Shown piece by piece: positions 19,198 through 26,362 of a stretch of 64,000 nucleotides of DNA. Position 1 is the stretch's first letter, and each line of letters begins with the position of its first letter. Both the position numbers and the translations under genes were made by a program. Origin of the DNA: Sphingobacterium paucimobilis HER1398 (GTDB lineage: Bacteria; Bacteroidota; Bacteroidia; Sphingobacteriales; Sphingobacteriaceae); assembly GCF_000416985.1 (NCBI RefSeq), contig NZ_ATDL01000003.1, positions 169,489 to 233,488 of the forward strand, given 5' to 3'. Under the pieces are notes generated by a model that was given only the letters and a program-made list of their open reading frames with translations, was not told where the DNA came from and searched no databases.

Positions 19198-19205
19198 TAC
19201 CTTTG
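19198..19205 (+). promoter_or_regulatory. -7 promoter element of trmD
   Basis: TACCTTTG is an exact TAnnTTTG match ending only 4 bases before the trmD ATG. With initiation about 7 bases downstream of the box, the transcript would start at or next to the ATG, which implies a leaderless mRNA. A clear -33 TTTG is not visible. Confidence 0.55.
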
Positions 19206-19209
19206 TAAC

Positions 19210-19890
19210 ATGAGATTTGATATCATTACAGTGCTTCCTTCGCTATTGGACAGTCCTTTTGCACACTCTATATTACAACGTGCCCAGAACAAAGGTCTCA
19301 GTGAGATTCATGTGCATAATCTGAGGGATTACGCCACTAACAAACAGAAATCGGTAGACGATTACCCCTATGGTGGTGGTTCGGGCATGGTCATGCAGAT
19401 CGAACCCTTTGCTGCATGTATTGAAAAGTTAAAAAGCGAGCGCGACTATGATGACGTCATCTATATGACTCCGGATGGAGTCACTCTCAACCAAGCTATA
19501 GCCAATGACCTGTCGACAAAAGGCAGTATCATTATGCTGTGCGGACACTATAAGGGAATCGATCAACGCATACGGGACATATTTGTAACACGTGAAATCT
19601 CTATCGGGGACTATGTGCTTTCTGGAGGCGAGCTACCCGCGGCTATCCTGGTCGATGCTATTGTACGATTGATACCAGGAGTGCTGTCCGATGAGACCTC
19701 TGCCCTTTCCGACTCTTTCCAAGATGGCCTGCTTGATGCACCGATATATACAAGACCTGCCGAATGGCGTGGACATAAAGTCCCTGAGATTTTACTCAGT
19801 GGCCACGAAGCAAAAATAAATGCGTGGCGAGACGAACAGCAACTGCAACGTACTCAGGACAGAAGACCAGATTTGTTACAAGACGAATAA
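19210..19890 (+). CDS. trmD: tRNA (guanine(37)-N1)-methyltransferase
   Basis: This 226-residue enzyme of the SPOUT (trefoil-knot) class transfers a methyl group from S-adenosylmethionine to G37 of tRNAs, which prevents frameshifting. Diagnostic stretches are [17 protein letters not shown] at the start, [12 protein letters not shown], the knot segment [15 protein letters not shown], and [14 protein letters not shown]. The length is normal. Unlike in many bacteria, it is not next to rpsP, rimM or rplS; here it stands alone with its own promoter directly before the start codon and is followed by the trp leader region. Confidence 0.97.
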   Translation: MRFDIITVLPSLLDSPFAHSILQRAQNKGLSEIHVHNLRDYATNKQKSVDDYPYGGGSGMVMQIEPFAACIEKLKSERDYDDVIYMTPDGVTLNQAIANDLSTKGSIIMLCGHYKGIDQRIRDIFVTREISIGDYVLSGGELPAAILVDAIVRLIPGVLSDETSALSDSFQDGLLDAPIYTRPAEWRGHKVPEILLSGHEAKINAWRDEQQLQRTQDRRPDLLQDE

Positions 19891-19967
19891 TACCCAATAA
19901 AGACATCGACATCTGTTGATAATTAGGTAAGCTTTCGTAACTTTTTTTATTTTTTTAACAAAAAGAA

Positions 19968-19997
19968 TTTGATTATTTAAAAATTATTCTAAATTTG
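19968..19997 (+). promoter_or_regulatory. Promoter of the trp operon
   Basis: TTTG at 19968-19971 and TAAATTTG at 19990-19997 are separated by 18 bases, a good Bacteroidota sigma-A type promoter. Initiation about 7 bases after the box would fall close to 20003, next to the ATG of the leader peptide at 20005, so the leader peptide would be translated from an almost leaderless transcript. Confidence 0.7.
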
Positions 19998-20004
19998 TGA
20001 TTCA

Positions 20005-20088
20005 ATGATAACACAAAGCACATATCAATTTTGGTGGTGGCCTGGAGCAAATAGCGTCGGGAGGCACCTCTATTGGTTTTCAGAATAA
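20005..20088 (+). CDS. trpL: trp operon leader peptide
   Basis: This is a 27-codon ORF starting MITQSTYQFWWWPG and ending YWFSE-stop. It contains three consecutive Trp codons (20032-20040) and a fourth at 20074-20076, a density that cannot be chance directly upstream of trpE. It is the sensor of a ribosome-mediated attenuator: with scarce charged tRNA-Trp the ribosome stalls on the WWW run, and with plentiful Trp it reaches the stop codon at 20086-20088. The start lies right after the promoter and has no Shine-Dalgarno sequence. The peptide itself is not expected to have a function. Confidence 0.9.
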   Translation: MITQSTYQFWWWPGANSVGRHLYWFSE

Positions 20089-20151
20089 GGATTTTTTAAT
20101 CAACCAAAACCATAAATCAAAAAGCCCGACGTATTTCGTCGGGCTTTTTTT
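20034..20151 (+). promoter_or_regulatory. Tryptophan attenuator with alternative RNA pairings
   Basis: The sequence contains mutually exclusive pairings. CGTCGGG at 20055-20061, inside the leader ORF, is identical to the 3' arm of the terminator (20137-20143), and both can pair with CCCGACG at 20125-20131. The antiterminator is extended by TGGTTTT (20074-20080) with AAAACCA (20106-20112). An early hairpin can form from GGTGGCCT (20036-20043), overlapping the Trp codons, with AGGCACC (20062-20068). A ribosome stalled at the Trp codons would mask the first arm and favour the antiterminator; a ribosome at the stop codon would cover TGGTTTT and favour termination. The pairings are seen in the sequence; the mechanism follows from classical trp attenuation. 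Confidence 0.88.
20119..20151 (+). terminator. Attenuator terminator of the trp operon
   Basis: GCCCGACG (20124-20131) and CGTCGGGC (20137-20144) form a perfect 8-bp GC-rich stem, lengthened by A-T pairs, with a TATTT loop and a run of seven T (20145-20151). It lies 65 bases before the trpE start and is the conditional stop of the leader. Confidence 0.93.
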
Positions 20152-20215
20152 GTGCAATTAACATTAAAAGCCATCAACAGGAATTTTAACAAAAAACAAA
20201 AACATAGCCATCAAT

Positions 20216-21619
20216 ATGACATACACTTTTAAAACGAACCATAAGAAAATACTGGCGGATACGACCACTCCCGTCAGTATCTATCTTCGTCTGCGGGACA
20301 CCTTTCCAAACAGCCTCCTGCTAGAAAGCTCCGAATACCATAGTCGGGACAATAATATCAGCTATATATGCTGCCAACCGCTGGCGGGTTTGATATTGAA
20401 TGAAAAGAGCTTAACCATCAGCTATCCAAATCAAGAGAAAATATCCAAAGAAGCATCAGGAATAGACCTGAAAAATGAAATTTCTTCCTTTCGTCAATCT
20501 TTTACGGAGAATATTATTGCTGACACCAATGTAATTTCCAATGGACTTTTTGGTTATTTTTCCTTCGATACTGTAGCTCACTTCGAGGACATCACTCTTA
20601 CAGCTCCCTTGGACGAGTCTAGAAAGATTCCTTTTCTACAGTACCATATCTACAAATATGTCATCGCCATTGACCATTTCCGCAATCAGCTGCATATTTT
20701 CGAGCACCTCTTGGACGACGAGGAAAGTGAATTAGAACGCATTGAATACCTGATTCAAAATAAGAATTTCCCGGAGTATTCTTTCCAAACCAAGGAACAG
20801 GAGACCTCCAATATGACGGATGAGCAATTCAAGCAACTCGTGGAGAAGATGAAATCACATATCCGCAGAGGAGATCTATTTCAGATCGTACCTTCTCGTG
20901 CATTTTCTACTACTTTTTCAGGTGATGAGTTTAATGTCTACCGTGCATTACGCTCAGTCAATCCTTCGCCCTACTTGTTTTATTTCGACTATGGCGATTT
21001 CAAGCTCTTTGGTTCTTCCCCTGAAGCACAGCTGACCATCAAAAAGGGCGAGGCTACCATATACCCTATTGCAGGAACCTTTAAACGTACTGGTGATATC
21101 GAGCAAGACGAAAAAATTGCGGAGGACCTAAAAAATGACCCCAAGGAGTCTGCTGAACACGTCATGCTAGTCGATCTAGCCCGTAATGACCTAAGTCGTC
21201 ACTGTACTCATGTACAAGTCAAATCCTATAAGGAAGCACAATATTACTCACATATCATCCATCTGGTATCCAAAGTGGCGGGCAAACTAAAACCGACAAC
21301 CAATCCTTTTGATATTGTAGGAGACACCTACCCTGCCGGCACCTTATCGGGGGCTCCAAAACATATGGCACTCACACTGATAGACCGTTACGAAGGACTA
21401 CAGCGCTCTTTTTACTCTGGTGCAATCGGCTTCATGGGATTCAATGGAGATTTCAACCACGCCATCATGATACGCTCTTTCCTCAGTAAAAAGAATGTTC
21501 TACACTACCAGGCAGGGGCAGGCATCGTACTGGATTCCGATCCGGAAAAAGAACTACAAGAAGTTAACAATAAAATAGCTGCACTGCGCAGAGCACTTGA
21601 AATAGCACAGACCATATGA
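20216..21619 (+). CDS. trpE: Anthranilate synthase component I
   Basis: This 467-residue chorismate-binding enzyme makes anthranilate from chorismate with the TrpG glutaminase. The N-terminal domain has the LLESSEYHSR stretch that forms the tryptophan feedback site in this family. The catalytic domain has IRRGDLFQIVPSR, PYLFYFDYGDFKLFGSSPEA, YPIAGTFKRTG, LVDLARNDL and PAGTLSGAPK, all standard. It is the first gene after the attenuator. Its stop codon overlaps the ATG of the next small ORF (ATGA at 21616-21619), so the two are translationally coupled. It could in principle be PabB, but the Trp attenuator and LLES motif argue for TrpE. Confidence 0.96.
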   Translation: MTYTFKTNHKKILADTTTPVSIYLRLRDTFPNSLLLESSEYHSRDNNISYICCQPLAGLILNEKSLTISYPNQEKISKEASGIDLKNEISSFRQSFTENIIADTNVISNGLFGYFSFDTVAHFEDITLTAPLDESRKIPFLQYHIYKYVIAIDHFRNQLHIFEHLLDDEESELERIEYLIQNKNFPEYSFQTKEQETSNMTDEQFKQLVEKMKSHIRRGDLFQIVPSRAFSTTFSGDEFNVYRALRSVNPSPYLFYFDYGDFKLFGSSPEAQLTIKKGEATIYPIAGTFKRTGDIEQDEKIAEDLKNDPKESAEHVMLVDLARNDLSRHCTHVQVKSYKEAQYYSHIIHLVSKVAGKLKPTTNPFDIVGDTYPAGTLSGAPKHMALTLIDRYEGLQRSFYSGAIGFMGFNGDFNHAIMIRSFLSKKNVLHYQAGAGIVLDSDPEKELQEVNNKIAALRRALEIAQTI

Positions 21620-21843
21620 TACGCCCACTTGAATATTGCGAAAACACCGCACAAATAACCGCAAGTATTGAAACTATTGATTCCAGAATATTGGAATTGC
21701 TCCACCTGAGAAAGCAGTATCTTGCCCAAAAACAAAAAATACAAAGGAGCTGTGAAACAGATTTGATAAATTTGACCACAGTTAACGAAGAGATCCAACA
21801 GTTAATACAAACCAATCATTCATTACAAAATGAACAAAAATAG
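21616..21843 (+). CDS. Small chorismate-mutase-like protein between trpE and trpG
   Basis: This ORF encodes 75 residues, overlaps the trpE stop by 4 bases and runs 14 bases into trpG, so it is embedded in the operon with tight coupling on both sides. The segment ITASIETIDSRILELLHLRK, followed by QYLAQKQKI (about residues 14-42), resembles helix 1 of AroQ-class chorismate mutases (I..ID..LL.LL..R). The rest, rich in Asn, Gln and Glu and probably helical, lacks recognisable counterparts of the later catalytic Lys, Arg and Gln residues. It is also shorter than the usual 85-95 residues. It may be a degenerate mutase domain that binds the TrpE/TrpG pair or chorismate; that is inference. Confidence 0.6.
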   Translation: MIRPLEYCENTAQITASIETIDSRILELLHLRKQYLAQKQKIQRSCETDLINLTTVNEEIQQLIQTNHSLQNEQK

Positions 21844-22402
21844 AATTCTCGTTATCGACAACTACGATTCTTTTACGTACAACCTCGTACATCTATTACA
21901 AGAGTTGGGAGAGAGCTATGAGGTTATACGAAACGACAAATTTGAGCTTGATTATGTTCAACAGTTTGACTGTATCTTACTATCTCCAGGTCCAGGCATC
22001 CCAGAGGAAGCGGGATTACTTCTCGATGTGATCCGTACCTATGCGGCCAGCAAACGCATCTTAGGCATATGTCTTGGACAGCAGGCGATTGCAGAAGTAT
22101 TCGGTGGCACACTGTATAATATGCCCAAACCGCTACACGGGGTCGCTTCGTCCATCATTATTACAGATAAAGACGAAAAATTATTTCAGGACTTCCCTGA
22201 AGATTCTAAAATAGGCCGTTACCATTCGTGGGCTGTTAATACGGAAGACCTACCGGACTCGCTCCAGATAACGGCAGTAGACGAAAATGGGGTGATCATG
22301 GCCCTAAGGCACAAACAATATGATGTCCGTGGAATGCAATTTCACCCAGAATCTATATTGACCGAGAATGGAAAAAAATTAATCGAGAATTGGCTTAAAT
22401 AA
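21830..22402 (+). CDS. trpG: Anthranilate synthase component II (glutamine amidotransferase)
   Basis: This 190-residue class I glutaminase domain supplies ammonia to TrpE and, in many bacteria, also to PabB. It begins RILVIDNYDSFTYNLVHLL. The nucleophile Cys is in LGICLGQQAI, the oxyanion-site LSPGPGIP is present, and the catalytic His and Glu are in QFHPESIL near the C-terminus. The start at 21830 lies inside the end of the preceding small ORF, consistent with coupled expression. No PabB gene is seen nearby, so a dual trpG/pabA role is possible. Confidence 0.95.
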   Translation: MNKNRILVIDNYDSFTYNLVHLLQELGESYEVIRNDKFELDYVQQFDCILLSPGPGIPEEAGLLLDVIRTYAASKRILGICLGQQAIAEVFGGTLYNMPKPLHGVASSIIITDKDEKLFQDFPEDSKIGRYHSWAVNTEDLPDSLQITAVDENGVIMALRHKQYDVRGMQFHPESILTENGKKLIENWLK

Positions 22403-22468
22403 AAGGCTATCAAGTTAACCAGATAGCTCCATCACCAGACAACTACATAACTCGATAACTATACAAAA

Positions 22469-23257
22469 ATGACTATACTAGATAAAATCGTAGCAAGAAA
22501 AAAAACAGAAGTAGCTGAGGCCAAAGCCAGGGTCACTATACAACAATTGGAAGAGTATCCGTTGTTTTCCAGAATTTGCTACTCTTTAAAAGAATCCATC
22601 GAACACCCACAGCGCACAGGTATCATTGCTGAATACAAAAGAGCTTCCCCATCTAAGGGCATCATCAATGGCAAGTCGACCGTACAAGAAGTGGTACAAG
22701 GGTATCAGTCCGCTGGTGCGTCAGCAATATCCGTACTCACTGACCAGGATTTTTTCCAAGGCAGTCTAGCCGACCTCACCGCAGCTCGCGAAGTACTTCA
22801 GCTGCCCTTACTCCGTAAAGAGTTTATAATAGACAAGTACCAAATCGCAGAGGCAAAAGCTTTTGGTGCTGATATCATACTACTGATTGCTGCCTGTCTC
22901 ACGCCGGCCGAAGTGGAGTCCTTATCCATTTATGCCAAGAGCATTGGACTGAACGTATTGTTGGAGGTCCACAATGAGGAAGAACTTCAACGCAGTATTT
23001 TTAACAGCATCGATGCTATAGGTGTCAACAATAGAAATTTGAAAGACTTTTCGGTATCGCTGGATCACTCTTACGATTTGGTCAACAAAATACCGAATCG
23101 CTTTATCAAAGTTTCCGAGAGTGGAATTTCCGATCCACATACCATACGGGATCTCAAAAAAAGAGGTTTTCAATCCTTCTTAATAGGCGAGAACTTCATG
23201 AAGACAGTCGATCCAGGAGAAGCGATGAAAAATTTTGTCGGTGAATTAAAAAATTAA
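22469..23257 (+). CDS. trpC: Indole-3-glycerol phosphate synthase
   Basis: This 262-residue TIM-barrel enzyme converts the carboxyphenylamino-deoxyribulose phosphate to indole-3-glycerol phosphate. Motifs in order are MTILDKIVARKKTEV, IIAEYKRASPSKGIING, LLRKEFIIDKYQIAEAKAFGAD, GVNNRNL and KVSESGISD. It follows trpG after only 66 bases, where trpD would normally sit; neither trpD nor trpF, trpB or trpA is found downstream, where a tRNA dihydrouridine synthase follows instead. The rest of the pathway must be elsewhere or is missing. Confidence 0.95.
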   Translation: MTILDKIVARKKTEVAEAKARVTIQQLEEYPLFSRICYSLKESIEHPQRTGIIAEYKRASPSKGIINGKSTVQEVVQGYQSAGASAISVLTDQDFFQGSLADLTAAREVLQLPLLRKEFIIDKYQIAEAKAFGADIILLIAACLTPAEVESLSIYAKSIGLNVLLEVHNEEELQRSIFNSIDAIGVNNRNLKDFSVSLDHSYDLVNKIPNRFIKVSESGISDPHTIRDLKKRGFQSFLIGENFMKTVDPGEAMKNFVGELKN

Positions 23258-23314
23258 CGTTCCATACTGTAACTAAACTTACGATTTCACTTGCATCACG
23301 ACCATTTCTCGCAT

Positions 23315-23427
23315 CGCGTCGCCTCGACCTTGTGGAGAGCTCTACAAACTATGCAGAGAAAACCATATCGTTAGATCTAACTTCGTTGAGCCCTCCGGGG
23401 TTCTCCGCTATGGTCGAGAGGACGACG
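23315..23427. repeat. Structured intergenic element after trpC
   Basis: The outer arms CGCGTCGCCTCGACC (23315-23329) and GGTCGAGAGGACGACG (23412-23427) are largely complementary. Inside lie two shorter imperfect palindromes (TTGTGGAGAGCTCTACAA at 23330-23347 and GAGCCCTCCGGGGTTCTC near 23388-23405). The element is GC-richer than its surroundings and codes for nothing plausible. It could be a folded RNA, a terminator-like structure without a T-run, or a small REP-like repeat; I cannot tell which from one copy. Confidence 0.45.
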
Positions 23428-23507
23428 AAACAATTGAATGTACGAAAACTTGATTTTTGTCGCGCATCCAATTTCACGGTTTTACATTTTAACAACAAAA
23501 TTATTCC

Positions 23508-23515
23508 TAATTTTG
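23508..23515 (+). promoter_or_regulatory. -7 promoter element of dusB
   Basis: TAATTTTG matches TAnnTTTG and ends 4 bases before the ATG at 23520, the same near-leaderless arrangement as at trmD. Confidence 0.45.
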
Positions 23516-23519
23516 TCCC

Positions 23520-24515
23520 ATGTCTGTAAAAATTGGCGAAAACATAGATTTGGGAGAATTTCCTCTTTTATTGGCTCCTATGGAGGATGTCAGTGATCCT
23601 CCGTTCCGTTACGTGTGCAAACAGAATGGCGTAGATATGATGTATACGGAATTTATATCTTCAGAAGGACTGATTCGAGATGCTGCCAAATCCGTGCAAA
23701 AATTGGACATCTTTGAATACGAACGTCCCATCGGTATACAGATATTTGGAGGTGACATCGAGTCGATGCGTCAATCAGCAGAAATATGCACTAAAGCCAA
23801 TCCCAACCTTATCGACATTAACTACGGCTGTCCGGTGAAAAAAGTGGTGTGCAAAGGGGCTGGCTCATCTTTGCTGCAAGATATCGACAAAATGGTCGCT
23901 ATGACCAAGGCTGTAGTCGAAGCAACGCATCTGCCTGTAACGGTCAAAACCAGGTTGGGTTGGGACGATAACACCAAAAATGTATATGAAGTAGCCGAGC
24001 GCCTACAGGATGTCGGTATACAAGCGTTAGCAATACACGGTCGCACACGAGCTCAACTTTACAAAGGGCAAGCCGATTGGGCTATGATACGTGACATCAA
24101 GCGCAATCCTCGAATAAAGATCCCAATCTTTGGAAATGGAGATGTAGACTCTGTTGAAAAGGCAGCAGCGTGGAGGCAAGAATATGAAGTCGATGGAATT
24201 ATGATCGGCCGCGCATCTATTGGTTATCCTTGGATATTTCGGGAAATAAAACATTTTTTCAAAACCGGCGAGCGACTTGAGGGACCTACTATTGCCGAAC
24301 GCGTAGAAGTGTGCCGTACGCACCTGACGAAATCCATCGAATGGAAAGGTGAGAAGCTTGGTATCTTCGAAATGCGCAGGCATTATGCCAATTATTTTAA
24401 AGGCATTCCTAATTTCAAGGAATATCGTATGAAATTGGTCGGCCTCTCCTCCCATGACGAGATCCAAGAAGTGCTTGAAGAGATCAAAGAAAATTTTGTA
24501 GGAGAGGCTGTTTAA
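23520..24515 (+). CDS. dusB: tRNA dihydrouridine synthase (DusB type)
   Basis: This 331-residue FMN enzyme reduces specific uridines in the tRNA D-loop. The barrel starts LLLAPMEDVSDPPFRYVCKQ, then DINYGCPVKKVVCKGAGSSLL (catalytic Cys in the loop after NYGCP), PVTVKTRLGW, AIHGRTRAQLYKGQADW, PIFGNGDV and DGIMIGRASIGYPWIF, which together bind FMN and substrate. The length is normal. Its stop overlaps the stop of the convergent flippase gene by 4 bases (24512-24515), so there is no separate terminator between them. Confidence 0.93.
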   Translation: MSVKIGENIDLGEFPLLLAPMEDVSDPPFRYVCKQNGVDMMYTEFISSEGLIRDAAKSVQKLDIFEYERPIGIQIFGGDIESMRQSAEICTKANPNLIDINYGCPVKKVVCKGAGSSLLQDIDKMVAMTKAVVEATHLPVTVKTRLGWDDNTKNVYEVAERLQDVGIQALAIHGRTRAQLYKGQADWAMIRDIKRNPRIKIPIFGNGDVDSVEKAAAWRQEYEVDGIMIGRASIGYPWIFREIKHFFKTGERLEGPTIAERVEVCRTHLTKSIEWKGEKLGIFEMRRHYANYFKGIPNFKEYRMKLVGLSSHDEIQEVLEEIKENFVGEAV

Positions 24516-26017
24516 CTAGCCTTTCTTAGTATCTGCATGACTTTATTCTTCTCCAAAAACACAGTAGCAATACAAAAAACAATCAATAAGAGATTTCCTA
24601 TCCAAACATTACTGTCGAAAACGAAATAGCTGGTTAAAGAAATCAAAAATCCGACTATCAGATATAGACTAATGGTACCAAAAGCGTACGGTATCGGATA
24701 GTATTTTTGTCCCCACACCAGCGACAGCATAATCATTATACCATAAACAATGGTGGTCGACAGTACCGCTCCGACATAAGAGTATTGGGGGATCAATATA
24801 ACATTCAAAACAATGGTCACCAAAGCACCTACCCCTGAAATATAAATGGCATATTTTGTCTTATCCGTTAACTTATACCATACTGAAAGATTCATATAGA
24901 TCCCCAACAAGACATAATTAAAAAGTAAAATAGGGACAATCTTCAGACCTTGCCAATAGACCTCAGGCTGTAATTCATTTCCTTTGATAAACATTTTCAG
25001 CCAACTGATATTTGCCGTTATCCCCACCATGACCATCACCATCAATATCACAAAATATTTCATGATGATGGCATAGGTTCGCTGCGCGTTTTCACTCTTG
25101 GCATGCGAAAAGAAAAAAGGTTCTGCTCCTAATCTAAAGGCCGTGACAAAAAGGCTCAGAAATACAGCGATCTTAGTTACTGCATTATATATCCCCAACT
25201 CTATCTTTCCAATTTCTCCTGGGATAAGCTTGGGAAAAAACATCTTATCGAGATTTTCGTTGATAATAAACGAAATATTAGCCACTAGAATAGGAAGACT
25301 ATAGGTCAGCATACTTCTCATAATCGGCTTATCTATCTTCAAGCGCACTTTTGAGATCTCTGGGAAGAGTAATAGAAGCGTGACTACACTTGCCCCTAGA
25401 TTGGACAGGAAAACATAGCCGAGCCACCCCTCGACAAACCAATCGCCTGCAAAATTGGACCAAAATAGGGAGGTCTGCTTCCAAGCTGGGAGGTAAACGA
25501 TAAAAAATAAATTGAGACCTACAGTGACAAATATATTTACGAATTTGAGGTAGCTGTACCGAATGGGGCGTCCTTCAGCTCTAAGCCTAGCAAAAGGCAC
25601 AACAGCCAGGGCATCGGCCACCAAGATAAAAGCAAAATACTTGATATATTGAACATATATGTCCACATCTCCCCCATCGGCAAACCAAGAAGCAATCGGC
25701 TTAGTATACAGAAAGACAGCAAAAAGCAATAGCGCAGATGTAAACAGGGTAACAATAAAGCTATTGTTATAAATTTTATCCCTGTCTTCTTCCTTCTGTT
25801 TCTGGAGGTACCTAAAATAGGTAGTTTCCATACCAAATGCCAAAATCGCATTCAACATAGAAACCCAAGCATAAAAATTGGAATAGACTCCGTAAACGGC
25901 AGCATCTTTAAACTTCCGCAGGTACACGGGAGTCATCAGGAAGCTAATCATCCGCGATACGATGGTCGTAAAACCATAAATCACCGTATCACTTAAAAAT
26001 TTCTTTATAGAGGACAC
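24512..26017 (-). CDS. Polysaccharide flippase (MOP/Wzx-like membrane protein)
   Basis: This 501-residue, very hydrophobic protein has about 12-14 membrane helices. It starts MSSIKKFLSDTVIYGFTTIVSRMISFLMTPVYLRKF, the usual opening of RfbX/Wzx-type lipid-linked oligosaccharide flippases of the MOP superfamily. The start codon is GTG at 26017; the next in-frame Met lies inside the first helix. It probably moves a lipid-linked glycan across the inner membrane, but no glycosyltransferase genes accompany it, so the glycan cannot be named. The acylphosphatase gene ends 6 bases upstream. Confidence 0.87.
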   Translation of the reverse strand: MSSIKKFLSDTVIYGFTTIVSRMISFLMTPVYLRKFKDAAVYGVYSNFYAWVSMLNAILAFGMETTYFRYLQKQKEEDRDKIYNNSFIVTLFTSALLLFAVFLYTKPIASWFADGGDVDIYVQYIKYFAFILVADALAVVPFARLRAEGRPIRYSYLKFVNIFVTVGLNLFFIVYLPAWKQTSLFWSNFAGDWFVEGWLGYVFLSNLGASVVTLLLLFPEISKVRLKIDKPIMRSMLTYSLPILVANISFIINENLDKMFFPKLIPGEIGKIELGIYNAVTKIAVFLSLFVTAFRLGAEPFFFSHAKSENAQRTYAIIMKYFVILMVMVMVGITANISWLKMFIKGNELQPEVYWQGLKIVPILLFNYVLLGIYMNLSVWYKLTDKTKYAIYISGVGALVTIVLNVILIPQYSYVGAVLSTTIVYGIMIMLSLVWGQKYYPIPYAFGTISLYLIVGFLISLTSYFVFDSNVWIGNLLLIVFCIATVFLEKNKVMQILRKAS

Positions 26018-26023
26018 AGGCTA

Positions 26024-26305
26024 TTATTTACGGCGTTTGAGAACTTCGAAATCCTTAAAGCCTCTGATCTCGCTCGTCTCTTCATAAGTAACCTCTTCCA
26101 CCTCAGCTCTATCCGGCCCTTCCTCACAGTATTCCAACAAAGACTCTAAAGCGAAATCGTCCCCCTCAGCTTCGATATATACCGATCCATCCTCCTGATT
26201 GATGACAAACCCTTTGATCCCCAGCTGATCGGCAACAGCTTTGGTTGTGAGCCTATAATAAACACCTTGAACCTTTCCTTTTACCGTAATATTGTAATGT
26301 TTCAT
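26024..26305 (-). CDS. acyP: Acylphosphatase
   Basis: This 93-residue protein starts MKHYNITVKGKVQGVYYRL, containing the acylphosphatase signature G-K-V-Q-G-V-x-Y-R with the phosphate-binding Arg. The second signature GFVINQEDGSVYIEAEG carries the catalytic Asn. It hydrolyses acyl phosphates such as acetyl phosphate or carbamoyl phosphate. I chose ATG at 26305 rather than an upstream start at 26335 because the shorter form matches the usual length of 90-95 residues. It lies upstream of the flippase gene, with 6 bases between. Confidence 0.9.
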   Translation of the reverse strand: MKHYNITVKGKVQGVYYRLTTKAVADQLGIKGFVINQEDGSVYIEAEGDDFALESLLEYCEEGPDRAEVEEVTYEETSEIRGFKDFEVLKRRK

Positions 26306-26362
26306 CAAAACGAATCTCTTTAAATTACATTCCACTTATTACCGCAAAAGTAAACAATTTAT

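Larger units (their letters stand above)
18732..19209. other. Divergent intergenic region between the third SusC gene and trmD
   Basis: This 478-base AT-rich region carries the leader and likely promoter of the leftward SusC operon (box at 18916-18946), a small hairpin (AAAAGCG at 18836-18842 with CGCTTTT at 18851-18857) in its 5' UTR, and the rightward trmD promoter box just before 19210. An ORF of about 100 codons can be drawn through it on the plus strand, but its composition (poly-Lys/Ile/Thr) and overlap with the promoters mark it as spurious. Confidence 0.6.

Noticed and set aside
20216..21619. Aminodeoxychorismate synthase (PabB) instead of TrpE
   Set aside because: The Trp attenuator, the LLES feedback motif and the following trpC favour TrpE.
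23258..23519. A decayed trpD or trpF gene after trpC
   Set aside because: No frame in this stretch shows TrpD or TrpF motifs; only structured non-coding sequence is present.
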